NCBI GenBank assembly: GCA_032622095.1
Contig: CP136061.1
Location: 6,768,734-6,832,733 of the forward strand
DNA: 64,000 nt
Direction: 5' to 3'
Source of the DNA: Siphonodentalium dalli
Taxonomy: Eukaryota > Mollusca > Scaphopoda > Gadilida > Siphonodentaliidae
This document shows positions 1 to 9,739 of the stretch, piece by piece. Below the pieces are notes generated by a model that made no database searches, was not told the origin of the DNA, and saw only the letters and a program-made list of their open reading frames with translations. The position numbers and the translations under genes are program-made. Within the stretch, counting starts at the first letter, position 1, and every line of letters starts with the position of its first letter.

Positions 1-120
1 CGATTAACATCAAATATGGCAACGAGGTTATCTAACTTGTATTTACTGCTGAACGCCATGGCTTCCCAGATTGAACCCTCTGCACTCTCACCATCACCAA
101 TCAAACAGTAGGTACGATAA
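1..120 (-). CDS. TKT: Transketolase, coding exon 5 (partial, runs off left edge)
   Basis: Read on the minus strand, a tctctttcag acceptor (121..130) is followed by an open exon encoding [20 protein letters not shown] and on through [19 protein letters not shown]. This matches the thiamine-diphosphate motif of animal transketolases: GDG begins the motif and the Asn of KLDNL closes it, the pair that holds the Mg-diphosphate. Transketolase moves two-carbon ketol units between sugar phosphates in the non-oxidative pentose phosphate pathway, in the cytosol. The exon starts in phase 2 (GA from exon 4 plus T gives Asp). It ends beyond base 1, so no donor is visible. The first 22 bases of this exon and its acceptor are also the unit of the 40-bp array that follows upstream (98..1238). 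The family assignment is very sure; whether it is TKT or a TKT-like paralogue cannot be told from this part. Confidence 0.95.
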
Positions 121-1238
121 CTGAAAGAGATATTAACCGATCAAACAGTAGGTACGATAACTGAAAGATATATTAACCGATCAAACAGTAGGTACGATAA
201 CTGAAAGAGATATTAACCAATCAAACAGTAGGTACGATAACTGAAAGAGATATTAACCAATCAAACAGTAGGTGCGATAACTGAAAGAGATATTAACCAA
301 TCAAACAGTAGGTATAATAACTGAAAGAGATATTAACCAATCAAACAGTAGGTACGATAACTGAAAGAGATATTAACCAATCAAACAGTAGGTACGATAA
401 CTGAAAGAGATATTAACCGATCAAACAGTAGGAACAATAACTGAAAGAGATATTAACCAATCAAACAGTAGGTACGATAACTGAAAGAGATATTAACCGA
501 TCAAACAGTAGGAACAATAACTGAAAGAGATATTAACCAATCAAACAGTAGGTACGATAACTGAAAGAGATATTAACCGATCAAACAGTAGGAACAATAA
601 CTGAAAGAGATATTAACCAATCAAACAGTAGGTACGATAACTGAAAGAGATATTAACCGATCAAACAGTAGGTACGATAACTGAAAGAGATATTAACCGA
701 TCAAACAGTAGGTACGATAACTGAAAGATATATTAACCGATCAAACAGTAGGTACGATAACTGAAAGAGATATTAACCAATCAAACAGTAGGTACGATAA
801 CTGAAAGAGATATTAACCAATCAAACAGTAGGTGCGATAACTGAAAGAGATATTAACCAATCAAACAGTAGGTATAATAACTGAAAGAGATATTAACCAA
901 TCAAACAGTAGGTACGATAACTGAAAGAGATATTAACCAATCAAACAGTAGGTACGATAACTGAAAGAGATATTAACCGATCAAACAGTAGGAACAATAA
1001 CTGAAAGAGATATTAACCAATCAAACAGTAGGTACGATAACTGAAAGAGATATTAACCGATCAAACAGTAGGAACAATAACTGAAAGAGATATTAACCAA
1101 TCAAACAGTAGGTACGATAACTGAAAGAGATATTAACCAATCAAACAGTAGGTGCGATAGCTGAAAGAGATATTAACCAATCAAACAGTAGGTATGATAA
1201 CTGAAAGAGATATTAACCAATCAAACAGTAGGTACAAT
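98..1238. repeat. 40-bp minisatellite built from the exon 5 splice acceptor
   Basis: About 28 units of 40 bp. Each minus-strand unit holds ttaat (branch-point-like), tctctttcag (acceptor) and the first 22-25 bases of exon 5 (TTATCGTACCTACTGTTTGA). Variant units (ggtgcg, ggtataa, ggaacaa, ctgaaagata) recur 560 bp apart (for example 161 and 721; 311 and 871; 431 and 991), so a block of 14 units was duplicated. Units other than the one at the exon would read [12 protein letters not shown]. Confidence 0.95.
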
Positions 1239-2960
1239 GAATGAAATACAATGTGAAAAGTAAAATTAGATATAACCATTTTAGTTCAGGCCAAATAAAA
1301 TAATACCTTTGTTTCCTGTTAAGGAGGACAAAATAAATTAGGGTTGGGAAGGGGGGGGTAATTTTTTTTTTTTTTTTTTTTTATAAATTCCCATAATGCA
1401 CAAGGTAATAACAGCCCTTAATGTATTGTAGATACAGGTATGCTATGAATATAGTCTATCTGGATAAAATTTTGTGATGAACTCGCAAGGCACTGTATTT
1501 TATATTCTTTAATTTAAGATTTTATTTATCATATGGCCTGGCAATAACAGGAGTCAGACCACTTTGTGCAAATCTCGCATATTGGAGACTGTCGAATGTT
1601 TTGTCTTAGGGAAGCTTTCACCACACGATTACCTTCCCCATATCGGACACAAACATAAGCTCGGCCATCACCAGAACCATAGTATGCCAACTCTAGAGGA
1701 TCAGACAGGGATAATCTTGAGTGTTTTTGGGAAAGGGTCCGGAGCCCATGCAATTAGGAAAAATAGATACCTTGTGGGGTAATTGGGAATTTTCGAATTG
1801 AAATAATGACACTATCAAATGAATTTAAAAAATAAGATGTTTAAAACTTAATGAACTAATGAATAAAACAAGTGTATATTCCAGCTCATACTAAGTCTGA
1901 GACAGTATCTCTAAAAAATCTAATACATGACATGTACAAACCAGCTCATACTAAGTCAATACCTCCATAAATCTGATATATACTTTATTCTAGTACATGT
2001 AGTTGAAATTATTATATACAAAGTATAGTCAGGACTATTATATATGATTCTTGGTATAAGTTAGTACATGCATGTAGAATTCCATAATAACATGTTGCAT
2101 TAAAGCATGAGTTCCCTTCCTGTATGTGAACAATATTCAACCTGCTAAAAAAATCCCACCTCCCTGCACCTTCCCACAAATCATGTTTCATCCAATTTTC
2201 ATATTAGAGTTACATGCTTCAGTGCTATCAGAAAATTTAACAACAGATTGTTGATAATTTGTATGAAACAATCAATAGCCATATTTGTACAAAGCCATTT
2301 AATTTCTATTAATCAACACCGCTAAACATATCAAATTGAGTTACTAAACATTATTCCATACCTATAACTCTAAAATACTTCGGGTTAAAGTTGCCTATTT
2401 TCGAGGAATCATGTTTTTGGATGTTTGTTAGCCCACTAACCCCATTTTGGTGTGTTTTGTGAGCGTGATTTTGCAAGTTAATTAGGCTAATTACTCATTG
2501 AATTAAAATCAGCAACTTATACTAATAGAAACTGAAAGAATAATGTCAAGTTGGGAGAATGAAATTGGGAACTTCGAAATTTATTTTATTTTGAAAATAA
2601 AAGTTGTTTTGGTAGGCCATTTGGCGAATGGGTTACAATAAACAAAGGTGTTATTTTCTTTTAGGCCTTATAGTACTCAAGCTTTAAATTAAACTTAGTT
2701 GTTGCTCACCAAGGTACAAAATATGTTGAAATACAAGATAATTTGGACCATTTATGATAAGGAAACACTCGTTATAATGAAGAGATAGAATTACTGCCTC
2801 ACAAAGACAATATGGGTCCCTTTAATCTTAGCATTTAACAACAAAGAGAGTTCTCTGTTAGTTTATCCCGTAATTGAGTGACATGCTCCGATTGGTCCAT
2901 GTATGTATTTGCCTGTGAATGCCATACCAGGAGTTAAAACTGTGGGTCAAAAATTGGAAG
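1239..2960. other. Transketolase intron 4, unique AT-rich part
   Basis: Intron sequence with no recognised element. It has a T-rich homopolymer run (1363..1382). A minus-strand open stretch at 1526..1753 with a nearby aataaa is discussed as a finding. Confidence 0.5.
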
Positions 2961-2970
2961 TAAACCTAGC

Positions 2971-3220
2971 TACAGTAATGCCCTAAATAATTGACTCTTT
3001 AACCGCAGCAGAATTATGGGTAACTTTTCAGGATTTAGTCGGATATATGGTTGTTGCCTGCCATTCATCGGAAAGCTCTCACTGCTTTCTGATGAATGAC
3101 AACAAGCCATATTTGAGAGCTTTCCGATGAATGGCAACAAGCCATATTTCCGATTAAATCCTGAAAAGTTACCCATAAATCTGCTGTGGTTAAGGAGTCG
3201 ATTATTTAGAGCATTACTGA
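2971..3220. mobile_element. Family E palindromic MITE, copy 1
   Basis: The arms start CAGTAATGCCCTAAATAATTGACTC and end with the reverse complement GCATTACTG, giving a nearly full-length hairpin. It is the same family as 8391, 23895, 25184, 25492, 47554, 51787, 56319 and 57160. Family hallmarks are CCACAGCAGAATTATGGGTA and GATTTAGTCGGAAATATGGC. Confidence 0.85.
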
Positions 3221-3309
3221 TTCTAATTTCCAATGGGAATGGAGCCCATCCCTGAAATGGGCCTATTCTTCTGCAGCATTTAATAATAAATAATAAATGC
3301 AAGACGTAC

Positions 3310-3407
3310 TCTGATTGGTCAATGTATTTGCCTGTGTACGCCATACCAGCTCCCACGCTGAGACCCTGGCCAAGAGATCCGGTCGCTACATCGATATAAG
3401 TCTGACG
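3310..3407 (-). CDS. TKT: Transketolase, coding exon 4
   Basis: The minus-strand exon encodes RQTYIDVATGSLGQGLSVGA followed by GMAYTGKYIDQS and two bases (GA) of a split Asp codon. DVATGSLGQGL and GMAYTGKY are near-invariant in animal transketolases, and the glycine-rich stretch helps bind the cofactor diphosphate. The acceptor is tttcgtttcag (ending at 3408) and the donor gtacgt (3304..3309). The length is 98 nt: 32 codons plus 2 nt, which joins exon 5 in frame. A second AG six bases into the exon (after CGTCAG) could also serve as an acceptor, dropping RQ and keeping frame. A long palindromic MITE (family E, 2971..3220) ends only 90 bases downstream of the donor. Confidence 0.95.
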
Positions 3408-3583
3408 CTGAAACGAAATATGTCATCAATATTAAACTCGGATGCTGAAATAAGATGTCATCAACATAACGTTTGAAACAAAACATATCACGTTTAAAAC
3501 TTAACTCAAGCTCCAAGTTATCAACAATTAAAGATTTAGAAAGGTCTGTTGATTAGGGCTGCAATGATATCATTGGTCACGAT

Positions 3584-4790
3584 TAGGGCTGCCACGATGC
3601 ATCGAGATTTCGATGCATCGCGATGCGCTTGACTCGATTCAATTTTCGATTTATCCAAAACCATAATCGAATAGTTTCGATGCGGACTGTACCGCACCGG
3701 CCGGTGCATAAGTCGATCTTTTGTCATTTACTAGTGTATAAAGACACCCCTATTTTATGTACGAATTATGAAGGTACATGTGTATCTGTGTATGGGTAAG
3801 TATAGCCATATGATGAAATTTTTGTGAAACGAGATCTGTTTTATTTATTTGGAATAGGCGTTGCGATACGGTAACTGTCGCCATTTTAATTGGAATTTCC
3901 CACTCTAAATATAGATGGTTTCGTTTGCTATCTAATTACCGCAGTGTGCAGACGAAAGCTAACATGAGAAGAATGATTTGATAGGCTGATTTCGGTAATG
4001 CGCATACTATTGACCAATGACCTGCCCTGTTTTAAAAGTCGATCGGGGTCAAACACGTGACACACTCAAAATCTTTTGCGAGCAGAGCTCTGATAGGTCA
4101 AAAGCTCAAATGTCACACTCGATAAACCAATGGTTATGCGTGTTATTTTACTATATGTGGTCACAGTGTGCGATATCAAAATGTCTGCTGAAAATAAGCC
4201 TGAAATATCTATCATTCAATCAAATTCGAATAAAAAATGAGGATTTACATTTATCAATTGCAAAAAATAAAAATCTGGACCTCACTTTCATGGCTTTCTT
4301 TGAAAGTTGGCACTTGCACAATGTACAGTATGGTTTAATTTAATATTGGATCCCAGAAGTACATGTACATGTTATTCAGAGATATTAGACCTGTCGACTC
4401 GCACATACTCAGTCCCAAGTATGGGCATATGGCCATTATGGGGTAAATTCAGGGTAATACGTGAACATTGAACAACATCTCTAAAAGTAAATGTTACCAT
4501 TGGAAATGCTTTTGGTAATTGATTTATTAACAGTGTTTAGAAACTCGAGTGCTGTTTAGTATTTACATATTGTATACATACATAGCAGTATAGATTACAG
4601 TATCATGACACAATACATGAATGGTATTTAAATTTTTCAAATAGACTTTCTGGGATACAGTGCCGCTGTCATGACTCTGAATCAGCAGACCTGTTTTTGC
4701 CGGTAACTTGCATCGCGATGCGCATCGCATAGTGGACAAATAATCGCGATGCGCATCGCATCGTGACCCCTCCGCATCGTGGCAGCCCTA
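3584..4790. mobile_element. hAT-type element nested in the outer hAT, perfect 8-bp TSD
   Basis: The termini TAGGGCTGCCACGATGC and GCATCGTGGCAGCCCTA are inverted repeats. Both sides carry gtcacgat (3576..3583 and 4791..4798), an exact 8-bp duplication as made by hAT transposases. It is 1207 bp with subterminal gcatcgcgatgc palindromes. No credible transposase is encoded. Confidence 0.92.
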
Positions 4791-4952
4791 GTCACGATAT
4801 GAAATGAATCACGATACATGATCAACGATACGATATCACAATACACTAAATTTTTGTTTCCAAATGAATGCCACCTGAATTATCAGAAACAACAAGTTTA
4901 TAACTAGAATAATACAATAGATAGTCTAGCCCAAAGGGACTTCATGGTGATC

Positions 4953-5050
4953 CAACAAATAAAAACGTAACACTCTTATTGGTAATTTTCGGCCACATGG
5001 CTTTCTTTTGGCAAAAATTTCCAATAAGAGTGTTACGTTGTTATTTGTTT
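4953..5050. mobile_element. Short hairpin element (about 98 bp)
   Basis: The arms aacgtaacactcttattgg and ccaataagagtgttacgtt form a stem around a 38-base loop. It is probably a very small MITE inserted in the outer hAT; no target duplication was resolved. Confidence 0.6.
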
Positions 5051-5174
5051 ATAACTAGAGTTCATTTTAAACTAAAATTGAGTTTAATTGTTGGGTAGAT
5101 GAGTCAAATATTCATACTATACATGTAAACTTGAGAGATAATTGGAGGTCTTGATTTTTTCCACTAGCCCAGAC

Positions 5175-5817
5175 CAGGGTTGTCAATAGCTACTGGTACC
5201 GGTAGCGGAACCGGCGGTAATCAGGAATTAAATCAGTACCGGTGTGCTACGACATCTTCCCCCCTGCGGGGGGGAAGATACAGAGTTACCAGAGTGTATT
5301 TGACTATTTTCTCTCTAAATCTATTTCAAATTTTCGAACTAGCCAACTACAACTAGGCTTACTGGAAACGACTTTGGTTTCATTGGGTGACATCATTTAT
5401 GAAATTACAACATGTGAGTAATATGGCCGATTTGTGAGTTCTCTAATTAATTACCACACAAATAAAATGGTGTACCGGGTATCCATATAATTCTACAATG
5501 TTGGCCGACCCAGTAGTCAAACATACATGTCTACATTCGTTCCACTCTGTATTCTGTCTTTTAAAAAATCCTCCCTTTGCGACTTGCCGAAAACCGTCGC
5601 AGACAACAACTTAATCATAAATGTCGTTGTGATTTTGATTTTCGTTGTTTGACTAATCCTCGAACTTACCGAATAATTGATGATGGAACCGCATGAAAAC
5701 AAAGTTATTTGCGGTATAAAAGTCCACTCAATGAGAACCGATACCGACCCGGTTTGCGGTACTGAACATCAGTACGGAACCGGTACCGAAAGTTGTGGTA
5801 CCGTCGGGACAACACTG
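5175..5817. mobile_element. Second hAT-type element nested in the outer hAT, perfect 8-bp TSD
   Basis: The ends CAGGGTTGTC and GACAACACTG are flanked by gcccagac on both sides (5167..5174 and 5818..5825). It is 643 bp with GGTACCGGTA-type subterminal repeats near both ends. It is non-autonomous. Confidence 0.92.
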
Positions 5818-6057
5818 GCCCAGACATTACTTGATTTCCTATATCGCGATACACATGACACGATACGATATGTGTATCATTTGAAAGTGTATCGCGATAC
5901 ATTGAATTCATGATGAATCGTTGCAGCCCTACTGTGATATTGTAATGGCTCATTGAACTGGGAGAAATATTCTATAAGAATTTTTACTATTCCTTAAAAT
6001 TTATTTTACATCTATTAATTTCTACGAAAGTCTACGAAAAATATATAAAAATAAAGA

Positions 6058-6178
6058 ATCAGGTGCCTGTCATTGGCAGAATGAGGTCCCCAGGGGTGAA
6101 TTTGGGGATGCTAGCCCGCTAAATTCACCCTCTGGGGACCTCATTCTGCAAATGACAGGCACCTTATTCTCAGGCCTG
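6058..6178. mobile_element. Family D hairpin MITE, short copy
   Basis: A palindrome of the D core: GCAGAATGAGGTCCCCAG..GTGAATTT and its inverse AAATTCACCCTCTGGGGACC, with outer ends CAGGTGCCTGTCATT and ATGACAGGCACCTTATTCTC. It lies 72 bases downstream of exon 3. Confidence 0.8.
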
Positions 6179-6249
6179 GAAGGAATTGACTTAGAACACA
6201 TGTATTCAATCATTGTGAATAGCTGAATATATTTACAAATAGAACTTAC

Positions 6250-6363
6250 TGGGGTAGGATGTCCCTCCAATTCACTGTCAATCTTACGTAGATTAGTCAG
6301 CTCCTCAATCGGAATGACACCAGCTTCGGCCCAGGCAGCATATAGAACCGGAGCGGCATGACC
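6250..6363 (-). CDS. TKT: Transketolase, coding exon 3
   Basis: The minus-strand exon of 38 whole codons encodes [20 protein letters not shown] then [23 protein letters not shown] carries the active-site His of the SKGHAAP motif and EGHPTP carries another conserved substrate-binding His. The acceptor is ttttttag (ending at 6364) and the donor gtaagt (6244..6249); both boundaries are phase 0, so the exon could be skipped without breaking frame. Its 5' part, acceptor and adjoining intron have been duplicated several times upstream (6364..6880), making an array of degenerate exon copies. I chose this copy as the real exon because only it continues to EGHPTP and a good donor. Confidence 0.95.
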
Positions 6364-6880
6364 CTAAAAAAATACATAATAGTAAATATATAGAACCCTA
6401 AATCGGATTGACACCGGCCTCGGCCCAGGCAGCGTATATAACCGGAGCGGCATGACCCTAAATAATACATAATAGTAAATATATAGAATCCTACATGTAA
6501 ATCGAAATGACACCGGCCTCGGCCCAGGCAGCGTATAGAACCGGAGCGGCATGACCCTAAATAATACATAATAGTAAATATATGGAATCCTAAATTGGAA
6601 CGACTCCAGCCAATCTTACGTAGATTAGTCAGCTCCTCAATCGGAATGACACCAGCTTCAGCCCAGGCAGCGTATTGAACAGGAGCGACATGACCCTAAA
6701 TAATACATAATAGTAAATATATAGAATCCTAAATCGAAATGACACCAGCCTCGGACCAGGCAGCGTATAGAACCGGAGCGGCATGACCCTAAATAATACA
6801 TAATAGTAAATATATAGAATCCTAAATCGGAATGACACCAGCTTCGGCCCAGGCAGCATATAGAACAGGAGCGGGAACAA
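6283..6880. repeat. Tandem array of degenerate transketolase exon 3 copies with acceptors
   Basis: Minus-strand units of roughly 93 to 140 bp repeat the acceptor tattatttag, the bases of [19 protein letters not shown] and part of the intron (aatacataatagtaaatatatagaa). Clear copies have their acceptors near 6364 (the real exon), 6459, 6557, 6695 and 6790, and a decayed one ends near 6875. The copy at 6602..6690 extends further into the exon (EELTNLRKI). The first upstream copy reads to ..AGVNPI then TAG. Confidence 0.9.
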
Positions 6881-7420
6881 ATATCTTATCCCCTGGACCA
6901 TAGTGAGTGTTGAGCTCGATGAAACATGTCGGAATTTATCGGAACGGATAACGTCCCAACACGGCGGAAGCATCAAATCCATTTCTGTTGGAAAAAACAA
7001 AACATCAGACTTCGACTCCGTCTCACCTGAATTGAAAGCCACACATTTTTGGCTTTTAGTTTCAGTATTAATAAAATTTCATTAAAATCAAATCAAGTAG
7101 TCATGTTTCAATGTCCGAACATTGGTTTTACAATTTTAGGATAAACAAATAAAAACCTGCCTGCCGGGAAATTTTTGTCATAAAATATGGTAATAAAAAC
7201 CTGCCTGCCGGTAAATTTTGGCCATAAAAAATAAATATAAAAATCTGCCTGCCTGCCTGCTTTGGGTAAAAAAGTGTCTGAGAAACAGAGAATCAACTTC
7301 CTGTGGCCTTACCAGTATATTATACGCATGATAAGATTCCATAATTTGAGGCAAAGTTGACCGGAAGCGGGCGGCCAGCATTAATGAAGCTTTGTTTTCA
7401 TTAACGCCTGCATAATAGTA

Positions 7421-7593
7421 ATAACATGATTTTGTCGGGCGCTATGGTTTATTAACGGCACTCCAGGAATGATTAACAACCCTCAGGCCTAACAGTGGCC
7501 CTCGACTGTGTCTCTAATAGGCCCTCGGGCTGTTAATCATTCCTGTCGAACCGTTAATAAACCATTTGATAACACCTTAAAAAATCATGTTAT
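7421..7593. mobile_element. Palindromic MITE-like element, about 173 bp
   Basis: The arms contain ATAACATGATTTT, ATGGTTTATTAACGG and AGGAATGATTAACA in inverted order on the other side (TGTTAATCATTCCT, CCGTTAATAAACCAT, AAAATCATGTTAT). The loop is GC-rich. No other copy is seen in the window. Confidence 0.7.
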
Positions 7594-7599
7594 TGGTAT

Positions 7600-7735
7600 A
7601 ATATATAGAACCCTAAATCGGAATGACACCAGCCTAGGCCTAGGCCCAGGCCGCATATAAAACAGGAGTGGCATGTCCCTACAAAAACATCAACAGTATA
7701 AATTTAGAGTCATCAATCGTGATTACACCAGAGTC
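7600..7735. repeat. Diverged exon 3-derived copies
   Basis: The sequences aatcggaatgacaccagcct and ccaggccgcatataaaacag match the exon 3 array unit at 6283..6880 with more mismatches. Another remnant follows the MITE at 8059..8090, so the array once extended further and was broken by insertions. Confidence 0.65.
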
Positions 7736-7740
7736 AGCGG

Positions 7741-8056
7741 AGGCTTGAAACAGTGTGTTTGTCATTTGCAGAATCTATAGTCTCAAATTAACATTGTCTT
7801 TAGTTACTTTTTCCCTTCTGTTCAGTTTCTATATCCCCTAATTTGCAGAAGATAAAATGCATAATTGAGGTGACTAATGGGTGAACATCACCAACTTCAA
7901 TCTGATACTTGGTCTCCCATAGCAGTTGAGGCCTAAGCAGAATGAGGTCACAAGAGGGTAAATTTAGTGATGCTAGCCCACTATGCGGGATAGCGTCACT
8001 AAATTCACCCTCCGGGGACCTCATTCTGCAAATGACACACACACTATTTCAAGGCA
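7741..8056. mobile_element. Family D MITE inserted in an exon 3-derived copy
   Basis: The ends GGCTTGAAACAGTGTGTTTG and CACACACTATTTCAAGGC are inverted. The right half keeps the full D hairpin (7938..8030); the left hairpin is deleted. The middle (ttagttactttttcccttct..gcagttgaggcct) matches copies at 48865 and 56557. Confidence 0.8.
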
Positions 8057-8390
8057 TGGGCCAGGCAGCATATATAAAACAGAAACAGAGCTGCATGTTG
8101 ACACAATGGCGGCAAATAAAAGTCATGCATAGCAGTAGAACTTTCAAATTCATAAAAAAAATTCCTTACTATATATGAAATATTGAACAAAATATTTGAA
8201 TATTTAACCATTCCATGACTGGAGCATCCAGAAATTTTGCGAAAACCCTGTGTCAATGCAAGTCTCCCATAGGGAACCTGGCTTATATAAGAGAATACAT
8301 TGGCCTCAATTAAATTGACCTATGGAAACTTGCATATATAATAGAATGTACAGCAACTCCCTTCATTAAAGGGTTAAGTAATCAGCATAT

Positions 8391-8522
8391 ACAGTAATGC
8401 CCTAATTAATCGACTCCATAACCACAGCAGAATTATGGGTAACTTTTCAGGATTTAGTCGGAAATATGGCTTGTTGCCATTCATCGGAAAGCTCTCGGGG
8501 AGCTTAATTAGGGCATTACTGT
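8391..8522. mobile_element. Family E MITE, one arm deleted
   Basis: The left arm ACAGTAATGCCCTAATTAATCG is complete to ..GGAAAGCTCTCGGGGAGC; most of the right arm is missing, but the terminal GGGCATTACTGTA remains. Confidence 0.8.
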
Positions 8523-8773
8523 ACATCATTTGATTGCCGACGGCAGCAATATTCCATATTCAAATCGTTACAATTTGTGTCCAATTCTAATTTTCACTCA
8601 AATAAGAACAAATATTTTTTTAAAGAGTCAGATGACAAGAAAATATCTGTACAATACCAACATTTCTTTAAGACTGACATGGAAAAACATGGATGGTAAT
8701 TATAGTTCGAGCCTCACCTTGGTACATTGTATATGTACATGGATGAACATGGTAATTTTAGTTTGAGCCTCAC

Positions 8774-8891
8774 CTTGGAGAGAATGAAGCGATCGTTGGC
8801 TGCATTCCTCACTTCCTCGATCGAGTACCTCATCACTTTGAAGAAGAGAACTGACATTATCTCCGCCATAGAACAGCATGATGTCGGATGT
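8774..8891 (-). CDS. TKT: Transketolase, coding exon 2
   Basis: The minus-strand exon encodes [20 protein letters not shown] followed by [19 protein letters not shown]. With the split Gly codon from exon 1 (GG plus A) it forms the SGHPTSCCS motif, whose His takes part in cofactor and substrate chemistry, and it ends at the FILSK that joins GHAAP of exon 3. The acceptor is gctttttag (8892..8900) and the donor gtgagg (8768..8773). The length is 118 nt (1 base plus 39 codons), so the frame is kept. Relative to human TKT the segment aligns without gaps as far as I can recall the family pattern. Confidence 0.95.
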
Positions 8892-9049
8892 CTAAAAAGC
8901 ATCGAAATAAAGTTATTATATTTATAATGTTGGCACGCTCTTTATTTTCATAAATTTATGTTTTCTCCATTTAAACCAGCGGTATTATGTGTTCTCCATT
9001 TATGTTTTGTTCCCACCATTCAAATCATCATATGTTTTCTCTATTAAAA

Positions 9050-9300
9050 CCCTCTGGGGACCTCATTCTGCTCAGGCCTCATCTTTTCGGGAAAGTATCT
9101 TTACTAACAAATTAACAAGTTTTTTTTAGCTTCAGAAAGTTTCTTTTCTTTTTTAGTTTAATTTCCTTATATGTGACCCGCCATATCAAATACAGTCGTA
9201 AGTCGGGATTTTTTTACCCTGTGCCAATGCATTCTCTTATATATGTGAGTCGACCATAGGTCGCCTCGCATATATAAGAGAATGCATTGGCCTAACAATT
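9050..9300. mobile_element. Fragment of family D joined to a solo A/B hairpin
   Basis: 9050..9090 is a D arm (CTCTGGGGACCTCATTCTGC). 9221..9294 is the 70-bp hairpin module GCCAATGCATTCTCTTATA.. and its inverse. The flank tttttttaccctgtgcc also occurs, inverted, at 12453..12545 with the same tatttgatatggcgggtcac neighbour, so the hairpin sits in a further repeat family. Confidence 0.7.
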
Positions 9301-9517
9301 TTTTATCATTTTTTTTTAAATAAATGTTTCTTACAATTTTTATGACATAAAATAAACAAGACAGTCATCAATGACTGTGGGGTCGCTCACCAGACTGCAA
9401 AGACTGATAAGACTGGGACTCTGGAGACCACAACAGTCAGAACTTTTCATAATCACTTTAAAAGAAGTAGATCTAAACAGGATATGTGGCCAAATTACCA
9501 AATGTACACTACTGATC

Positions 9518-9518
<1 letters not shown>

Positions 9519-9552
<34 letters not shown>
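9519..9552. repeat. Poly-C tract (34 C)
   Basis: An uninterrupted run of 34 C. Other runs are at 10533..10549, 18275..18294 (G), 18717..18731, 32254..32274, 48630..48654 (G), 49943..49956 and 54827..54858 (G). Confidence 0.95.
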
Positions 9553-9553
<1 letters not shown>

Positions 9554-9739
9554 CAAGTCCCCTCCCGACTGGGCTCCAGACTCCCAAGTCTTAGGTTGGA
9601 ATTACACAATTGATATCTCAAACTTTCCCAATTGTTGGAAATTTCCAATCTCACAAGCGCCTTTTTATAAAATAGACCTGATGGTCCTTGTGAAGGAAGC
9701 ATATTAAGAAGGAAACTGTCCTATTTTTCCAGGTTACCC

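Larger units (their letters stand above)
3554..5931. mobile_element. hAT-type non-autonomous transposon (outer), carrying two inserted hAT-type elements
   Basis: The ends are TAGGGCTGCAATGATATC and AATCGTTGCAGCCCTA, an inverted pair typical of hAT elements. The flanks ctgttgat (3546..3553) and ctgtgata (5932..5939) look like a decayed 8-bp target duplication with one base lost. Without its two insertions the element is about 510 bp, rich in cgatac/tatcg repeats. No transposase reading frame is present. A 98-bp hairpin (4953..5050) also sits inside it. Confidence 0.75.

Noticed and set aside
98..1238. CRISPR-like array (regular 40-bp repeats)
   Set aside because: Repeats are contiguous with no unique spacers, no cas genes, and the host is a eukaryote.
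6297..7042. Open frames of 62-137 codons on the minus strand
   Set aside because: Out-of-frame readings of the duplicated exon 3 pieces; the true exon frame is at 6250..6363.
9340..9702. 120-codon frame with a glycine run
   Set aside because: The glycines come from the C34 tract; nothing else supports coding.
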